From the NCBI RefSeq assembly GCF_000993825.1, contig NZ_CP011114.1:3410001-3474000 (forward strand): DNA of 64,000 nucleotides, in the 5' to 3' direction. The position numbers were made by a program, and so were the translations under genes. Below, one piece after another: positions 33,562 through 42,585 of the stretch (position 1 is the first letter of the stretch; the number at the start of each line of letters is the position of its first letter). Origin of the DNA: Paenibacillus durus ATCC 35681 (GTDB lineage Bacteria; Bacillota; Bacilli; Paenibacillales; Paenibacillaceae). The notes below the pieces were generated by a model. That model had not been told where the DNA came from. It did no database searches and saw only the letters and a program-made list of their open reading frames with translations.

Positions 33562-33590
33562 ATTATAAAGTTATTCAGAAAGAATTGCAA
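33562..33590 (-). promoter_or_regulatory. Promoter of the pheB-hom-thrB-pheA-ilvE unit
   Basis: Minus strand TTGCAA, 17 bases, TATAAT, 43 bp before pheB and about 100 bp past the obg terminator. No T-box or attenuator is evident in the short leader. Confidence 0.85.
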
Positions 33591-33690
33591 TACTTTTCAC
33601 AAAACCGTTGTACTCTGAAATTCAATTTTCGATTCCGTAGCAGCCCAGGAACAACTTCGACATATGATATACCTATTGAAAAAGTGTAAG

Positions 33691-33740
33691 AAAAAAGGCG
33701 CCGTCACGGTTCTTCCTGTGCGAAGAAACCATGCTGCGCC
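33691..33740 (-). terminator. Terminator after obg
   Basis: Long hairpin beginning GGCGCAG and ending GGCGCC, with inner pairs GGTT-CTTC/GAAG-ACC, followed by TTTTTTC on the minus strand. Confidence 0.85.
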
Positions 33741-33765
33741 TGTTTGCGTTCCGTTATTCACTTGT

Positions 33766-35076
33766 TCAATAGTAGCTGCTGTTCTCGACAAACTCGAATT
33801 CGAAGTCAGCGATTCGAACAATGGTGCCTTCCACCGCGCCGCGTTTGCGGAGCTCCTCATCCACACCCATATGCCGCAGCGTCCGCGCAAGCTTCAGAAT
33901 CGCATCATGCGAATTGAGCTGCATCCGCTTGAGCATCCGCTCAATCTTCGGACTGTTGACGACAAAGGCTTCGTTATCACGGGTGATCGTAAAGGAGTCA
34001 TCATCCTTTGCCTCAAGCTTATATACTTTATGCTCACCGCTCTCTGCCACTTCCTCCACGGCCGGAGCCTGCGGAATGGAATCAAGCAGATCGGCGGCGC
34101 GGTAAAGCAGCTCTTGAACGCCTTTGCGGGTCAGCGACGAGATTGGCAGGATCTCCAGATCGGGCCGAAGACTGCCTGCGCGCTCGCGGAAAGAAGCGAG
34201 ATTCGCCTCCGCTTCCTCCATGTCCATCTTATTGGCGGCCACAATCTGGGGACGATCGGCAAGGCCGGTGTTGTATTGCTGCAGCTCTTCGTTGATCTTC
34301 ACCCAGTCCTCGAACGGATCACGGCCTTCGGAGCCGGCCATATCGACAACATGAATGATGATACGCGTGCGTTCGATGTGGCGCAGAAATTCGTGCCCCA
34401 GCCCAACACCCTCATGAGCGCCCTCAATCAGTCCGGGAAGGTCGGCCATGACAAAGCTGCGGCCGTCACCTACGTCCACGACGCCGAGATTCGGTGTAAT
34501 GGTTGTAAAATGGTACGCTCCGATCTTAGGCTTGGCAGCCGAAACGACGGACAGCAAAGTGGATTTGCCTACGCTCGGAAAGCCGACAAGTCCAACATCC
34601 GCCATTACTTTTAGCTCAAGCACAACGTAGCGTTCCTGGCCTTCCTCCCCGTTCTCCGCAAGCTCGGGAGCAGGGTTGTTCGGCGTTGCGAAGCGGATGT
34701 TGCCCCGGCCTCCCCGGCCTCCCCGGGCCACAACCACTTCTTGGCCATGACGCGTCATGTCGGCGATGATCTCGCCGCTGTCATCGTCAATGAGCACCGT
34801 TCCCGGCGGAATGCGGACGATCATATCGTCGGCTCCCGCGCCGTGCTGGCTCTTATTGCGCCCTTTTTCCCCGCGCTGGGCCTTGAAATGCCGCTGATAC
34901 CGGAAATCCATCAGGGTACGCAGCCCTTCGTCCACGCGGAAAATGACGTCGCCGCCCTTGCCGCCGTCACCGCCGGCTGGACCGCCCTCCGGCACATATT
35001 TCTCACGGCGGAACGCGACCAGACCGTCGCCGCCGTCGCCGCCTTTTACAAATATTTTCGCTTTATCTACAAACAT
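33766..35076 (-). CDS. obg: Obg GTPase
   Basis: 436 residues from ATG 35076, 7 bases after GGAAGGTGA. An essential ribosome-associated GTPase linked to the stress response and sporulation initiation. Glycine-rich Obg fold (1-157, [24 protein letters not shown]), G domain with [23 protein letters not shown] and NKMD, then the C-terminal OCT domain (about 355-430), which Gram-positive Obg carries. It lies 17 bp after spo0B, the classical spo0B-obg pair. Confidence 0.97.
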   Translation of the reverse strand: MFVDKAKIFVKGGDGGDGLVAFRREKYVPEGGPAGGDGGKGGDVIFRVDEGLRTLMDFRYQRHFKAQRGEKGRNKSQHGAGADDMIVRIPPGTVLIDDDSGEIIADMTRHGQEVVVARGGRGGRGNIRFATPNNPAPELAENGEEGQERYVVLELKVMADVGLVGFPSVGKSTLLSVVSAAKPKIGAYHFTTITPNLGVVDVGDGRSFVMADLPGLIEGAHEGVGLGHEFLRHIERTRIIIHVVDMAGSEGRDPFEDWVKINEELQQYNTGLADRPQIVAANKMDMEEAEANLASFRERAGSLRPDLEILPISSLTRKGVQELLYRAADLLDSIPQAPAVEEVAESGEHKVYKLEAKDDDSFTITRDNEAFVVNSPKIERMLKRMQLNSHDAILKLARTLRHMGVDEELRKRGAVEGTIVRIADFEFEFVENSSYY

Positions 35077-35093
35077 GGATGTCTCACCTTCCT

Positions 35094-35840
35094 TCACATT
35101 CCCATCGGCAAGCGCAGCTGGAAGTCTGCCTTATGGGGTGTCAGCTGCTCCGCTATTACAGTTTTACCTTGAACGATATTAAATATCTGTTCCCGGAACA
35201 GCTCCGTTCCTCCGCGCAAGCCGTCGCCGTTGCCGCCAAATGCAATGACAACGTCCCCTTTGTCCTTCTTAAAGGAAAGGAGCAGCGAACGGGTCTCGCC
35301 CTGGGCAGCCAGTCCTCCAAATTGACAGGCTCTAACCGCCTGCATAATTACCGAGGTTAGCTCATCTCCGGCCTCGGGCGTCAGCTTATCTCCAAGCTGC
35401 AATCCTTCTTCCACTTCAATGTCCAGCTGCAGGCTGCCGCCTACGGTGCGAAAGGATTGAAGATAGAAGACCAGCGAAGGAATACCAAGCTTGGATATCC
35501 GGCTGTCCAGCTCAATGCGTTCTTTTATTCTTTCCACACACTGTACCGATTTATCAGGCTTGCCCAGTTGAATATAGCCGTACAGTATCTGGAGATCATT
35601 CATCCAGTCATGGCGGTGATGATTAAGCGTCCGGATCGCCGTCTGCTGCAGGATCCGTTCTTGCTTCCGCAGTTCCCGTTCATAAAGGCGGCGGACCGCC
35701 AGGACGCTGAATAAAGCTGCCGCCGCGGCCCACAAGCCAAGCAGAAGGCATGTCCAAAGCGTCGGCCATACGCATGCGACCCCTAAGGGAAACGCTATCG
35801 ATAACACCGGCGCTCCTACTGCGCTTTTCCAGGATTTCAT
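35094..35840 (-). CDS. spo0B: Spo0B-like sporulation phosphotransferase with N-terminal membrane segments
   Basis: 248 residues. The phosphorelay motif [20 protein letters not shown] places the acceptor His at residue 77 (His30 in B. subtilis Spo0B), followed by a degenerate kinase-like C-terminal domain. Spo0B passes phosphate from Spo0F to Spo0A. Here about 60 extra N-terminal residues carry two hydrophobic stretches (about 10-25 and 27-49), so the protein is probably membrane-anchored, unlike the cytosolic B. subtilis protein. The relation to obg (17 bp) and rpmA matches B. subtilis. Confidence 0.85.
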   Translation of the reverse strand: MKSWKSAVGAPVLSIAFPLGVACVWPTLWTCLLLGLWAAAAALFSVLAVRRLYERELRKQERILQQTAIRTLNHHRHDWMNDLQILYGYIQLGKPDKSVQCVERIKERIELDSRISKLGIPSLVFYLQSFRTVGGSLQLDIEVEEGLQLGDKLTPEAGDELTSVIMQAVRACQFGGLAAQGETRSLLLSFKKDKGDVVIAFGGNGDGLRGGTELFREQIFNIVQGKTVIAEQLTPHKADFQLRLPMGM

Positions 35841-35912
35841 ACTGTCTTCCCCGTCCCTTACGTTCGCGAATTCTTAGCACTCTACCGCAGTCAGACCCGT
35901 TCATATTTACCA

Positions 35913-35921
35913 AGTATACCA
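35913..35921 (-). promoter_or_regulatory. Possible extended -10 promoter for spo0B-obg
   Basis: Minus strand TGGTATACT: a TATACT box with the TGn extension, about 75 bp before spo0B. No clear -35. Confidence 0.35.
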
Positions 35922-35989
35922 TAGGAATTCCCCCGGATTCATTAAGAAGCGGCAAGAATTTTCCTGTCCTATAGATTCTTATACTCTGA

Positions 35990-36024
35990 AAAAAAGCCCC
36001 CGGCGTTCATGCCGGAGGCTTTAC
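35990..36024 (-). terminator. Terminator after rpmA
   Basis: AAAGCCTCCGGC loop ATGAAC GCCGGGGGCTTT followed by TTTT on the minus strand. Confidence 0.9.
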
Positions 36025-36045
36025 TAGCAATTATAGTCCGTAAGC

Positions 36046-36357
36046 TTACGCTTCCAGAGCCGCCGCTACCGGAGCGACGTCTACCGGGTAGACGCTCACT
36101 TTCTTGCGATCGCGGCCCAGACGCTCGAACTTCACAACGCCGTCCACTTTGGCGAACAAAGTATCGTCTTTACCGATGCCTACGTTCGTGCCAGGGTGGA
36201 TTTTCGTTCCGCGTTGACGCACCAGAATGCTTCCGCCTGTTACGGCTTGGCCATCGGCGCGTTTCACGCCAAGACGTTTCGCGTGGCTATCGCGTCCGTT
36301 CTTTGTGGAACCTACACCTTTTTTCGATGCGAACAATTGAAGATCCAATTTCAACAT
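36046..36357 (-). CDS. rpmA: Ribosomal protein L27 with cleavable N-terminus
   Basis: 103 residues from ATG 36357, 7 bases after AAGGAGGT. L27 lies at the peptidyl-transferase centre of the 50S subunit. The N-terminus [14 protein letters not shown] has the Firmicutes extension that the Prp protease removes after Phe9, leaving Ala-Ser-Lys-Lys. The protease gene is directly upstream. The rest ([20 protein letters not shown]) is typical L27. Part of rplU-prp-rpmA. Confidence 0.97.
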   Translation of the reverse strand: MLKLDLQLFASKKGVGSTKNGRDSHAKRLGVKRADGQAVTGGSILVRQRGTKIHPGTNVGIGKDDTLFAKVDGVVKFERLGRDRKKVSVYPVDVAPVAAALEA

Positions 36358-36374
36358 GCTGTCTACCTCCTTCT

Positions 36375-36710
36375 TCAAATAATGACATCCTGTATCTGAA
36401 TATACTTACCGTACGACTCTGCAATCGAATTGAGCATAACGACCATGGATTCCAAAAGCAGCTGCACTTTGGCAGCAGTTTCGGGGTCTTCAATCGGCAA
36501 CAGCGTCCCGCTGAGAAACCCGTCCTTCATGGATGAATCCAGCACGACTCCGGTTAAGGCTTCAATCGCGTTAACGGTACCGACCGTTACGGTCGAAACA
36601 CCGGCACATACGATATCTCTGCCCCTTCTATCATACTCGGCATGACCTTTGACGGCAAAACCGATGATCTCGCCCTGAGAGGAAGACCTCGTAATCCGCA
36701 CGTTAATCAT
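36375..36710 (-). CDS. prp: Prp cysteine protease for L27 (YsxB)
   Basis: 111 residues. The family catalytic pair is visible: His23 in [16 protein letters not shown] and Cys35 in the same segment (DIVCAGVST). Prp trims the L27 N-terminal extension and is essential in Staphylococcus aureus. The gene sits between rplU (12 bp away) and rpmA (17 bp away), matching its job. Confidence 0.93.
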   Translation of the reverse strand: MINVRITRSSSQGEIIGFAVKGHAEYDRRGRDIVCAGVSTVTVGTVNAIEALTGVVLDSSMKDGFLSGTLLPIEDPETAAKVQLLLESMVVMLNSIAESYGKYIQIQDVII

Positions 36711-36722
36711 TAACGCACCTTC

Positions 36723-37034
36723 TTACGCTTGAATCTTCTCGATCGTTACTTTTGTGTAAGGCTGACGATGGCCTTGCTTCTTATGGTAGTTCTTCTTCGG
36801 TTTGTATTTATAAACGACAACCTTCTGACCTTTACCATGCTTCTCGACCTTCGCCGTTACGGAAGCGCCGCTTACGAGCGGAGTACCCGCCGTCAGACCG
36901 CTTTCGTTCGATACAGCCAGGACACGGTCAAACGTTACGCTTGCTCCGTCTTCCGCGTTCAGCTTCTCGATGAACAATACGTCGCCCTCTTGGACTTTGT
37001 ATTGCTTGCCGCCAGTTTCGATAATTGCATACAT
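36723..37034 (-). CDS. rplU: Ribosomal protein L21
   Basis: 103 residues, complete: [14 protein letters not shown] at the start, [20 protein letters not shown] near the end. L21 binds 23S rRNA together with L20. ATG 37034 follows GGAGGTG. The first gene of rplU-prp-rpmA, behind a leader and a promoter. Confidence 0.98.
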   Translation of the reverse strand: MYAIIETGGKQYKVQEGDVLFIEKLNAEDGASVTFDRVLAVSNESGLTAGTPLVSGASVTAKVEKHGKGQKVVVYKYKPKKNYHKKQGHRQPYTKVTIEKIQA

Positions 37035-37162
37035 TGGTTTTGCACCTCCTCATGTCTCAGACTCGCCTGGTCCAGGTGGCTCTCCCTTACGGAATCGCAC
37101 TTGATTACCCGATCGGAGCGGTTACAGCATGTGCAGGCAATTCAATAAACCAGACACATACT
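37035..37162 (-). promoter_or_regulatory. Probable L21 leader RNA
   Basis: The roughly 125-nt transcribed leader between the rplU promoter and start has the sequence character of the Bacillales L21 leader, including GGGTAATCAAGTGC, GGGAGAGCCACCTGG and AGTCTGAGAC before the ribosome binding site. Such leaders are cis-regulators of the ribosomal protein operon. Identified from memory of the family and position; a covariance-model scan would settle it. Confidence 0.65.
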
Positions 37163-37167
37163 TATAG

Positions 37168-37196
37168 ATGATAGCATGGAGACCTGGAATAGTCAA
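37168..37196 (-). promoter_or_regulatory. Promoter of rplU-prp-rpmA
   Basis: Minus strand TTGACT, 17 bases, TATCAT. It begins only about 45 bp past the rng stop, with no terminator between, so readthrough from rng is likely too. Confidence 0.8.
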
Positions 37197-37239
37197 CGCT
37201 GTTGCTGCATATAAATATTTTCCAACAAAGCGATACCGG

Positions 37240-38490
37240 TTATTCCCGTCCCTGCTTCCACATCGGCGTTCGGCCGGTGCCTCCGCAGCATTCGCATGGA
37301 CGGGTGGAGAACTCCAGAACGTCATGCCTCACTTTTTTCCGCGTCATCTCAAGCAGCCCCAGCCGGGTCCAGCCCAAAATATATGTCTTCGTCCGGTCGC
37401 TATTGACGATGCTTTCAAGCCGGGACACCACCATTTTGCGATGCTCTTCCCGTTCCATGTCAATGAAATCGATGATGATAATGCCACCGGTATCCCGAAG
37501 CCGGATCAGACGCCCAATCTCTTCTGCAGCGAGCAGATTGGTGCGCGTAACCGTCTCCTCCAGCGACGCTCCGCCCGTATACTGTGCCGTGTTGACATCG
37601 ATTACTGTGAGCGCCTCCGCCTCATCCCAGATGAGCGTTCCTCCGCCTTCTAGCGTGATTTTGCGGCTGAACCCGCGCTCCAGTTGCTCTTCCACTCCGT
37701 ATGCGGCAAAAATCGGCTCGGTTCCGGTATACAGTTCCACCGGCTTGTATCCTTCCGGAGCCATCTCGCTTAAGAAAGCCTCGACCTCCTTGACGGCCTG
37801 CGGAGAATCTATCCGAAGCTCGTCCAGCCGGGGATCGAACGCGTCGCGGATGAACCGCTGTACGATACTGAGATCACGGTGCAGCAGCGCCGGCGCTTCC
37901 GCCTTCTGGGCGCAGCTCATGATTCTCTCCCACTGTGCCCGCAAAAGAGATAAATCTCCTTCCACCGCTTCGGAGAGCTCGTCCTCGGACACGGTGCGCA
38001 TAATGAGACCTTCTTCATTCTTCCGCAGGCGTTCGGCCAGCGCCTTCAGCCGGTTCCGCTCGGATTCGCGCCCGATCTTTTTCGAAACCCCGACGTATTC
38101 CGCAAACGGCATATATACCATCCAGCGCCCCGGTAGCGTGTAGTGTGTCGTGACCCGCGCTCCCTTGTTTCCTCTAGGTTCTCTTCTAACCTGAACAATA
38201 ATTTCCTGTCCGGGCTTTAGCAGCGTATCAATCGACGGCTTTACTTTAGGCTGTTTCTCCAAATGCGGATGCAGTACATCATCTACATATAGAAAGGCAT
38301 TTTTTTTCTGCCCGATATCGACAAAAGCGGCCTGCATTCCAGGCAGCACATTCATTACCCGTCCTTTGTAGTAGCTGCCGACCAGTCCCTGCTGCTCCTC
38401 CCGCTCAGCCGCATATTCCACCAGTCTTCCCTTCTCCAGAAGGGCCATCCGGGTCACATGCTGCGAACAGTGAACGATCATTTGTTTCAT
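37240..38490 (-). CDS. rng: Ribonuclease G/E family endoribonuclease
   Basis: 416 residues from ATG 38490, after AGAGGTGACGCC. An RNase E/G-type endonuclease of mRNA decay and rRNA maturation. An S1-like segment (about 37-115, GSYYKGRVMNVLPGMQAAFVDIG), the catalytic Asp segments TVIDVNTAQYTGG and GGIIIIDFIDM, and the zinc link CECCGGTGRTP at the C-terminus. Short like RNase G, with no scaffold tail. B. subtilis has no such enzyme (it uses RNase Y and J), so this gene is an addition to the block. Confidence 0.95.
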   Translation of the reverse strand: MKQMIVHCSQHVTRMALLEKGRLVEYAAEREEQQGLVGSYYKGRVMNVLPGMQAAFVDIGQKKNAFLYVDDVLHPHLEKQPKVKPSIDTLLKPGQEIIVQVRREPRGNKGARVTTHYTLPGRWMVYMPFAEYVGVSKKIGRESERNRLKALAERLRKNEEGLIMRTVSEDELSEAVEGDLSLLRAQWERIMSCAQKAEAPALLHRDLSIVQRFIRDAFDPRLDELRIDSPQAVKEVEAFLSEMAPEGYKPVELYTGTEPIFAAYGVEEQLERGFSRKITLEGGGTLIWDEAEALTVIDVNTAQYTGGASLEETVTRTNLLAAEEIGRLIRLRDTGGIIIIDFIDMEREEHRKMVVSRLESIVNSDRTKTYILGWTRLGLLEMTRKKVRHDVLEFSTRPCECCGGTGRTPMWKQGRE

Positions 38491-38590
38491 GGCGTCACCT
38501 CTGGTTGCATAAGAAGAACGGCTACGCTGTCCTTTTAAGGACTGCAACCGTTTCTTGCAAAAATGTGAGACTATGGATAAGCGTGAAGCT

Positions 38591-39433
38591 TCATATCCCA
38601 AAATAGGACGAGAGCAAGCGCTGCTCCGGTATGACCGCCATCACGCCTCCTTCGGCGTCAAGCACATAGATCAAATGATACTGGTGCCGTTTAAATAGAC
38701 GCAGGATATCATCCAAAGGTTTCGCAAGAGGCGCAACAATCGGGAGTGCAGGTGTGCCTTTGTCCATATGTTGTTCATATATCGCGCCCCGGTTCATGAG
38801 AAAAGCCAAGAACCGGAAAGGAAGATTTCGGTGATCCGTTATATTGGAATACAGCAGAAATGCGGCGATCATCAGCAGATTAAGCCGAAGTCCGCCGCCG
38901 CTTACCAGCGGCAGCAGGGCATACACGGCCGTCAAGGCGCTTGCAGCAATGCTGATTCTTCCGCACCAGAGCAGAGTCGAGTAATACGGCGACTGAAGGC
39001 TTAGGGCAGCTTGTACGATTCTCCCTCCATCGAGCGGCAAAATAGGCAGCATATTGAATAAGGCGATAATGAGATTGGCTTGAATGAGATATGTCATATA
39101 GGCTTCGCCGCCCCAACCGGCTTCTTTCAAAACGGCCGCGAACACGATCATCAGCACGTTCTGCAGCGGCCCTGCCAGCGCAATTCCGATCTCGCGGTAT
39201 GCGGTCAGCTTTCCATTGTCCTCAATAACCGCGACTCCTCCGAACGGAAGCAGTTGTACCGATTTGACGGTGGCCCCCGCCAGGAGCGCCGCCCAGACAT
39301 GTCCCAGCTCGTGAACGAGGACGATGGCAAATAGCGTCAGCAGCTCGAGAAACTGCCCGGTAAGCACGGAAAGCAGCATAATGATGACAAACAGCGGATG
39401 CAGGAAAAAGGAAATGCCCCAAACCTTAATCAA
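38591..39433 (-). CDS. spoIVFB: M50 site-2 protease, SpoIVFB-like pro-sigma-K processing enzyme
   Basis: 280 residues. An intramembrane zinc protease with HELGH (about residues 42-46), the third ligand region NMLPILPLDGGR, about six membrane helices and a C-terminal CBS-like domain (about 225-280). SpoIVFB cuts pro-sigma-K in the mother cell. It overlaps spoIVFA by 8 bp and precedes rng; in B. subtilis it lies between minD-spoIVFA and rplU, the same position. Confidence 0.93.
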   Translation of the reverse strand: MIKVWGISFFLHPLFVIIMLLSVLTGQFLELLTLFAIVLVHELGHVWAALLAGATVKSVQLLPFGGVAVIEDNGKLTAYREIGIALAGPLQNVLMIVFAAVLKEAGWGGEAYMTYLIQANLIIALFNMLPILPLDGGRIVQAALSLQSPYYSTLLWCGRISIAASALTAVYALLPLVSGGGLRLNLLMIAAFLLYSNITDHRNLPFRFLAFLMNRGAIYEQHMDKGTPALPIVAPLAKPLDDILRLFKRHQYHLIYVLDAEGGVMAVIPEQRLLSSYFGI

Positions 39434-40268
39434 AACCGATCTCTTCCGCCGGATCGATATATGCCTTGTTCCGCATCACCGCAAAATAGAGCAGCTTAGG
39501 AGAAGATGCGCTCGTTTCCTCCATCCATCCGACGGTATCGCCACTCTTCACCCAGTCATCCGCTTTCAGCTTCGTTCCGTTTAAATGTCCGTATTCGGCA
39601 GTAATTCCTCCGCTATGCTGAACGGTTACACGGATGCCTCCATCCGCTTCACGCGAAACGGACAGCACCCTTCCCATATCTATGCTTTTTACCACCGCGC
39701 TTCCAGGTTCATCGGCCGCAGGCTTGATTTCTACGCCTTTTATTGTAGAGGCAAATGGCCTAACAATGCTTCCTGCTATAGGAGGAGACAGCTTATGAAG
39801 CGCAGAGGCTTTCCGCGCCTTATCCTCTCCGTTCCCGAAAATCGGGATAAACGCCGGAGCTCCGTCAAAATACCGTTCGTACCACATACGGGCTGCAGAA
39901 AAATCCATATCCTTGCTTAAGCTGTCCGAAATGAAATTTTTCGCGCGATAAGCCCATGGCTGCTGCACCGTAAAGATCCCCCATACCACTCCGAACAGGA
40001 GCCCGCTAATCATTGTGCGCCGAATAAAGCTGGACAAAAATCGCGGCTTCTGCCGTTCCACTTCCCCGTCCCAGTTTCGCTGCCGCTCTTTCCATAGTTT
40101 TTCCGGGTCGGGCTCGGCGCCGTTCCCATTCAGGTATTTATGCCAATCTTCCGTATTGCCATCCCCAGGCCTTCTGAATCGCGGCGGTTTGGTGAAATCC
40201 GAGTTGTCTTCCAGCAGATTGCGGATAGGCTGCTTGCGGTGATTCCCTGCGATTGTTTTGTGACCCAT
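39426..40268 (-). CDS. spoIVFA: SpoIVFA-like membrane protein with M23-type domain
   Basis: 280 residues from ATG 40268, after GGAGGG. A cytoplasmic N-terminal region (about 1-80), one membrane helix (about 86-104, MISGLLFGVVWGIFTV) and an extracytoplasmic LytM/M23-like domain with VTVQHSGGITAEYGHL and the WVKSGDTVGWM turn. The fold resembles M23, but the zinc-ligand set looks incomplete, in keeping with a regulatory role. SpoIVFA anchors BofA and SpoIVFB and holds the latter inactive. Coupled to spoIVFB by overlap. Confidence 0.88.
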   Translation of the reverse strand: MGHKTIAGNHRKQPIRNLLEDNSDFTKPPRFRRPGDGNTEDWHKYLNGNGAEPDPEKLWKERQRNWDGEVERQKPRFLSSFIRRTMISGLLFGVVWGIFTVQQPWAYRAKNFISDSLSKDMDFSAARMWYERYFDGAPAFIPIFGNGEDKARKASALHKLSPPIAGSIVRPFASTIKGVEIKPAADEPGSAVVKSIDMGRVLSVSREADGGIRVTVQHSGGITAEYGHLNGTKLKADDWVKSGDTVGWMEETSASSPKLLYFAVMRNKAYIDPAEEIGFD

Positions 40269-40447
40269 ATCGATCCCTCCGGCGGGCTTGTTTAGTACCA
40301 TCCTATGAGGGAATGCGGTGATTTTAGAACAAGCCTTCATTGGAGAAACGGCGGGCTGGGCGCAGCTTTCTGATCAAGGCATCGTACTGTTGGCGGCTCT
40401 CTCTCCCGCATGCGCGAAGCTGATAAAGTCTTATATTTGAACAAACA

Positions 40448-40488
40448 GCCCCGGACAACCACTAATGAACGCGGTGTCCGGGGCTTGC
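40448..40488. terminator. Terminator after minD
   Basis: AGCCCCGGACA...TGTCCGGGGCT with a 15-base loop. The best T run is on the plus strand, a weaker one on the minus. It separates minD from spoIVFA; 40269-40447 shows no further feature. Confidence 0.75.
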
Positions 40489-40516
40489 TTTTTTTGGCAG
40501 TCTCAGGTTTATGCCT

Positions 40517-41311
40517 TTAACCGATGCCGAAAAACTTCTTCAACTTTTTGAATGCGCCCGGCTTGCGGTCAAGCTGCATCAGAGGCACAGCGTCGCCCAA
40601 AATGCGGCGGGCAATATTACGGTAGGCGATGGCGGCGCCCGAATCCGGATTCATGACCGTCGGCTCTCCCATATTAGCCGCCTTGATCACAAGTTCGTCA
40701 TCCGGCACAATCCCGATCAGGTCAATATTGAGCACCTGCAGAATATCCTCGACATCAAGCATATCGCCGGATTTTATAAGTCCAGGCCGGATGCGGTTAA
40801 TGACCAGTTTGGGCGATTCCACATCGGACTGCTCAAGCAGCCCGATCACCCGGTCGGCGTCGCGTACGGCTGCATGTTCGGGCGTTGTCACGACAATCGC
40901 CTTATCCGCGCCGGCTACCGCGTTGCGGAAGCCGTGCTCGATTCCAGCCGGGCAATCGATTAGAATATATTCATATTCCTTCTTTAATTCCAATACGATG
41001 TCTCTGACCTGCTCGGGGGTGACTGAAGTTTTGTCCTTTGTCTGCGCAGCCGGGAGCATATACAGCTCTTCAAACCGCTTGTCTTTGACCAATGCTTGGC
41101 CAAGCCGGCAGCGTCCTTCGGCAACATCCACCAGATCGTATATGATCCGGTTCTCAAGACCCATAACCACGTCCAGATTTCGCAGCCCGATATCGGTATC
41201 AACGAGACATACTTTTTTCCCCTGCAGCGCAAGCGCGGTTCCAATATTGGCCGTTGTGGTCGTCTTGCCCACGCCGCCTTTGCCGGAGGTAACAACAATC
41301 GCTTCTCCCAT
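40517..41311 (-). CDS. minD: Septum site-determining ATPase MinD
   Basis: 264 residues from ATG 41311, after AAAGGGGTG. A ParA/MinD ATPase with deviant Walker A GKGGVGKTTTTANIG (about 10-17), VDTDIGLRNLD, LIDCPAGIEHGF and a C-terminal amphipathic membrane-targeting helix (AFKKLKKFFGIG). It recruits MinC to block division away from midcell and in sporulation helps polar placement. Four bp after minC. Confidence 0.97.
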   Translation of the reverse strand: MGEAIVVTSGKGGVGKTTTTANIGTALALQGKKVCLVDTDIGLRNLDVVMGLENRIIYDLVDVAEGRCRLGQALVKDKRFEELYMLPAAQTKDKTSVTPEQVRDIVLELKKEYEYILIDCPAGIEHGFRNAVAGADKAIVVTTPEHAAVRDADRVIGLLEQSDVESPKLVINRIRPGLIKSGDMLDVEDILQVLNIDLIGIVPDDELVIKAANMGEPTVMNPDSGAAIAYRNIARRILGDAVPLMQLDRKPGAFKKLKKFFGIG

Positions 41312-41315
41312 GAGG

Positions 41316-41975
41316 CTACACCCCTTTAAACACATTTAAATCCCGACGCAGCTTGACGATGTTGTGTATTTTGTCGATTTTCATAGCACCTTCCGCCAAA
41401 AATGCGAATTCCATGCTGCTCTCGCGGGTTTCCCATTCATCCGGGGGCCGGCTGATGATCTCGGCTATGCGAAGCTGGGTCGGAGCCATCACGGAAGCCG
41501 CGATTATCGCTTCTTCATTGCCCTCCACTCCCGCGTGAGCCATACCTCTCAGCGCCCCGAGAATAAAAATATCTCCGGTGCAGGTAATTGTGCCGCCGGG
41601 ATTCACGTCTCCAAGAAAGAGTAAATCTCCCTTATGATGCAGCACCTGGCCGGACCGAAGGATGCCGCTCATCACGAACATCGAACTTCCGCTCTCCGGT
41701 TTCGGGGCATTCTGGGCCTCGATCGAACGGATCAGCAGATTGCCCGGTCTGCGCAATATCTCCAGCACCGCTTCCTTTTCTTCCTCTGTTACCGAACGGC
41801 TGCCAAGCTTGACATCCACATGCACGATCGGTCCGGTCAAAATATTTTGATGGCTGTGCTCCAGCTTATAGCGAAGCTCGTCCAGCAGTTCTTCAAAGGG
41901 ACATTTGTCATCTAGCAGGAAGACCAGGCCGTCCTTGATGCCTTTTATCCGTACATGCTTGGATATTACTGTCAT
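41316..41975 (-). CDS. minC: Septum site-determining protein MinC
   Basis: 219 residues. The N-terminal FtsZ-inhibiting domain (about 1-100) and the C-terminal beta-helix (about 115-215) with GILRSGQVLHHKGDLLFLGD and NPGGTITCTGDIFILGALRG, which dimerises and binds MinD. ATG 41975 after GGGGAGGGGC. Follows mreD by 79 bp. Confidence 0.95.
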   Translation of the reverse strand: MTVISKHVRIKGIKDGLVFLLDDKCPFEELLDELRYKLEHSHQNILTGPIVHVDVKLGSRSVTEEEKEAVLEILRRPGNLLIRSIEAQNAPKPESGSSMFVMSGILRSGQVLHHKGDLLFLGDVNPGGTITCTGDIFILGALRGMAHAGVEGNEEAIIAASVMAPTQLRIAEIISRPPDEWETRESSMEFAFLAEGAMKIDKIHNIVKLRRDLNVFKGV

Positions 41976-42054
41976 TTGCCCCTCCCCCCATTCTCATTCA
42001 TTCGTGCCAAGGCCCTAAAGTTCCTGCTTGATTCGATAGAAATTGAGCCAAGCC

Positions 42055-42585
42055 CTACTCCTTCTCTTCCTTGCGCGTCCCGTTCTCCAGCTTCTCAAGC
42101 TGACGCCGGACGGGAATGTACAGCAGAAGTCCAAGGACAAAATGAATAAGCATGGTGGGCAGCATATAGTTTAGCAGCGCCCAATTGTATGGATCGCTGT
42201 TCAGCTTGAATATGCTGTAAATGCCGAATAAGATGCTGTCTTCGAGCAAGCTTCCCAGAAGCACAATCGTCATCATAAGCGGCAGCGGAGCCCGCGGTGT
42301 CTGGAATATCAAACCGATTAAATAAGCTGATACACCCATAGCAAAGGAATGAGCTCCGATGATTCTTCCGTAAAATACGATATCTTGCAGCATACCGAAG
42401 CTTAGCCCCAGTACGAGCGCCGTATGCCGGTGACGATATACGGTCACAAATAAAATAACAATAAAGACGAGGTTCGGGACAATCCGCATTTCCCACGAAT
42501 CCGGTATGATCCAGGGCAATACGGTGCCCTGAAGAATAAACAGCAGAAACAGCAGCAGAATAAGAGTCGACTTGCGCGCGTTCAC
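42055..42585 (-). CDS. mreD: Rod shape-determining protein MreD
   Basis: 176 residues, with five or six hydrophobic segments over nearly the whole length and a charged C-terminus (RRQLEKLENGTRKEEKE). MreD is a membrane partner of MreC in the elongation machinery. It overlaps mreC by 1 bp and has the family length. Confidence 0.93.
   Translation of the reverse strand: MNARKSTLILLLFLLFILQGTVLPWIIPDSWEMRIVPNLVFIVILFVTVYRHRHTALVLGLSFGMLQDIVFYGRIIGAHSFAMGVSAYLIGLIFQTPRAPLPLMMTIVLLGSLLEDSILFGIYSIFKLNSDPYNWALLNYMLPTMLIHFVLGLLLYIPVRRQLEKLENGTRKEEKE

Noticed and set aside
33664..34614. Plus-strand frame of 316 codons opposite obg
   Set aside because: It includes the obg terminator and the antisense of the GTPase domain; no independent support.
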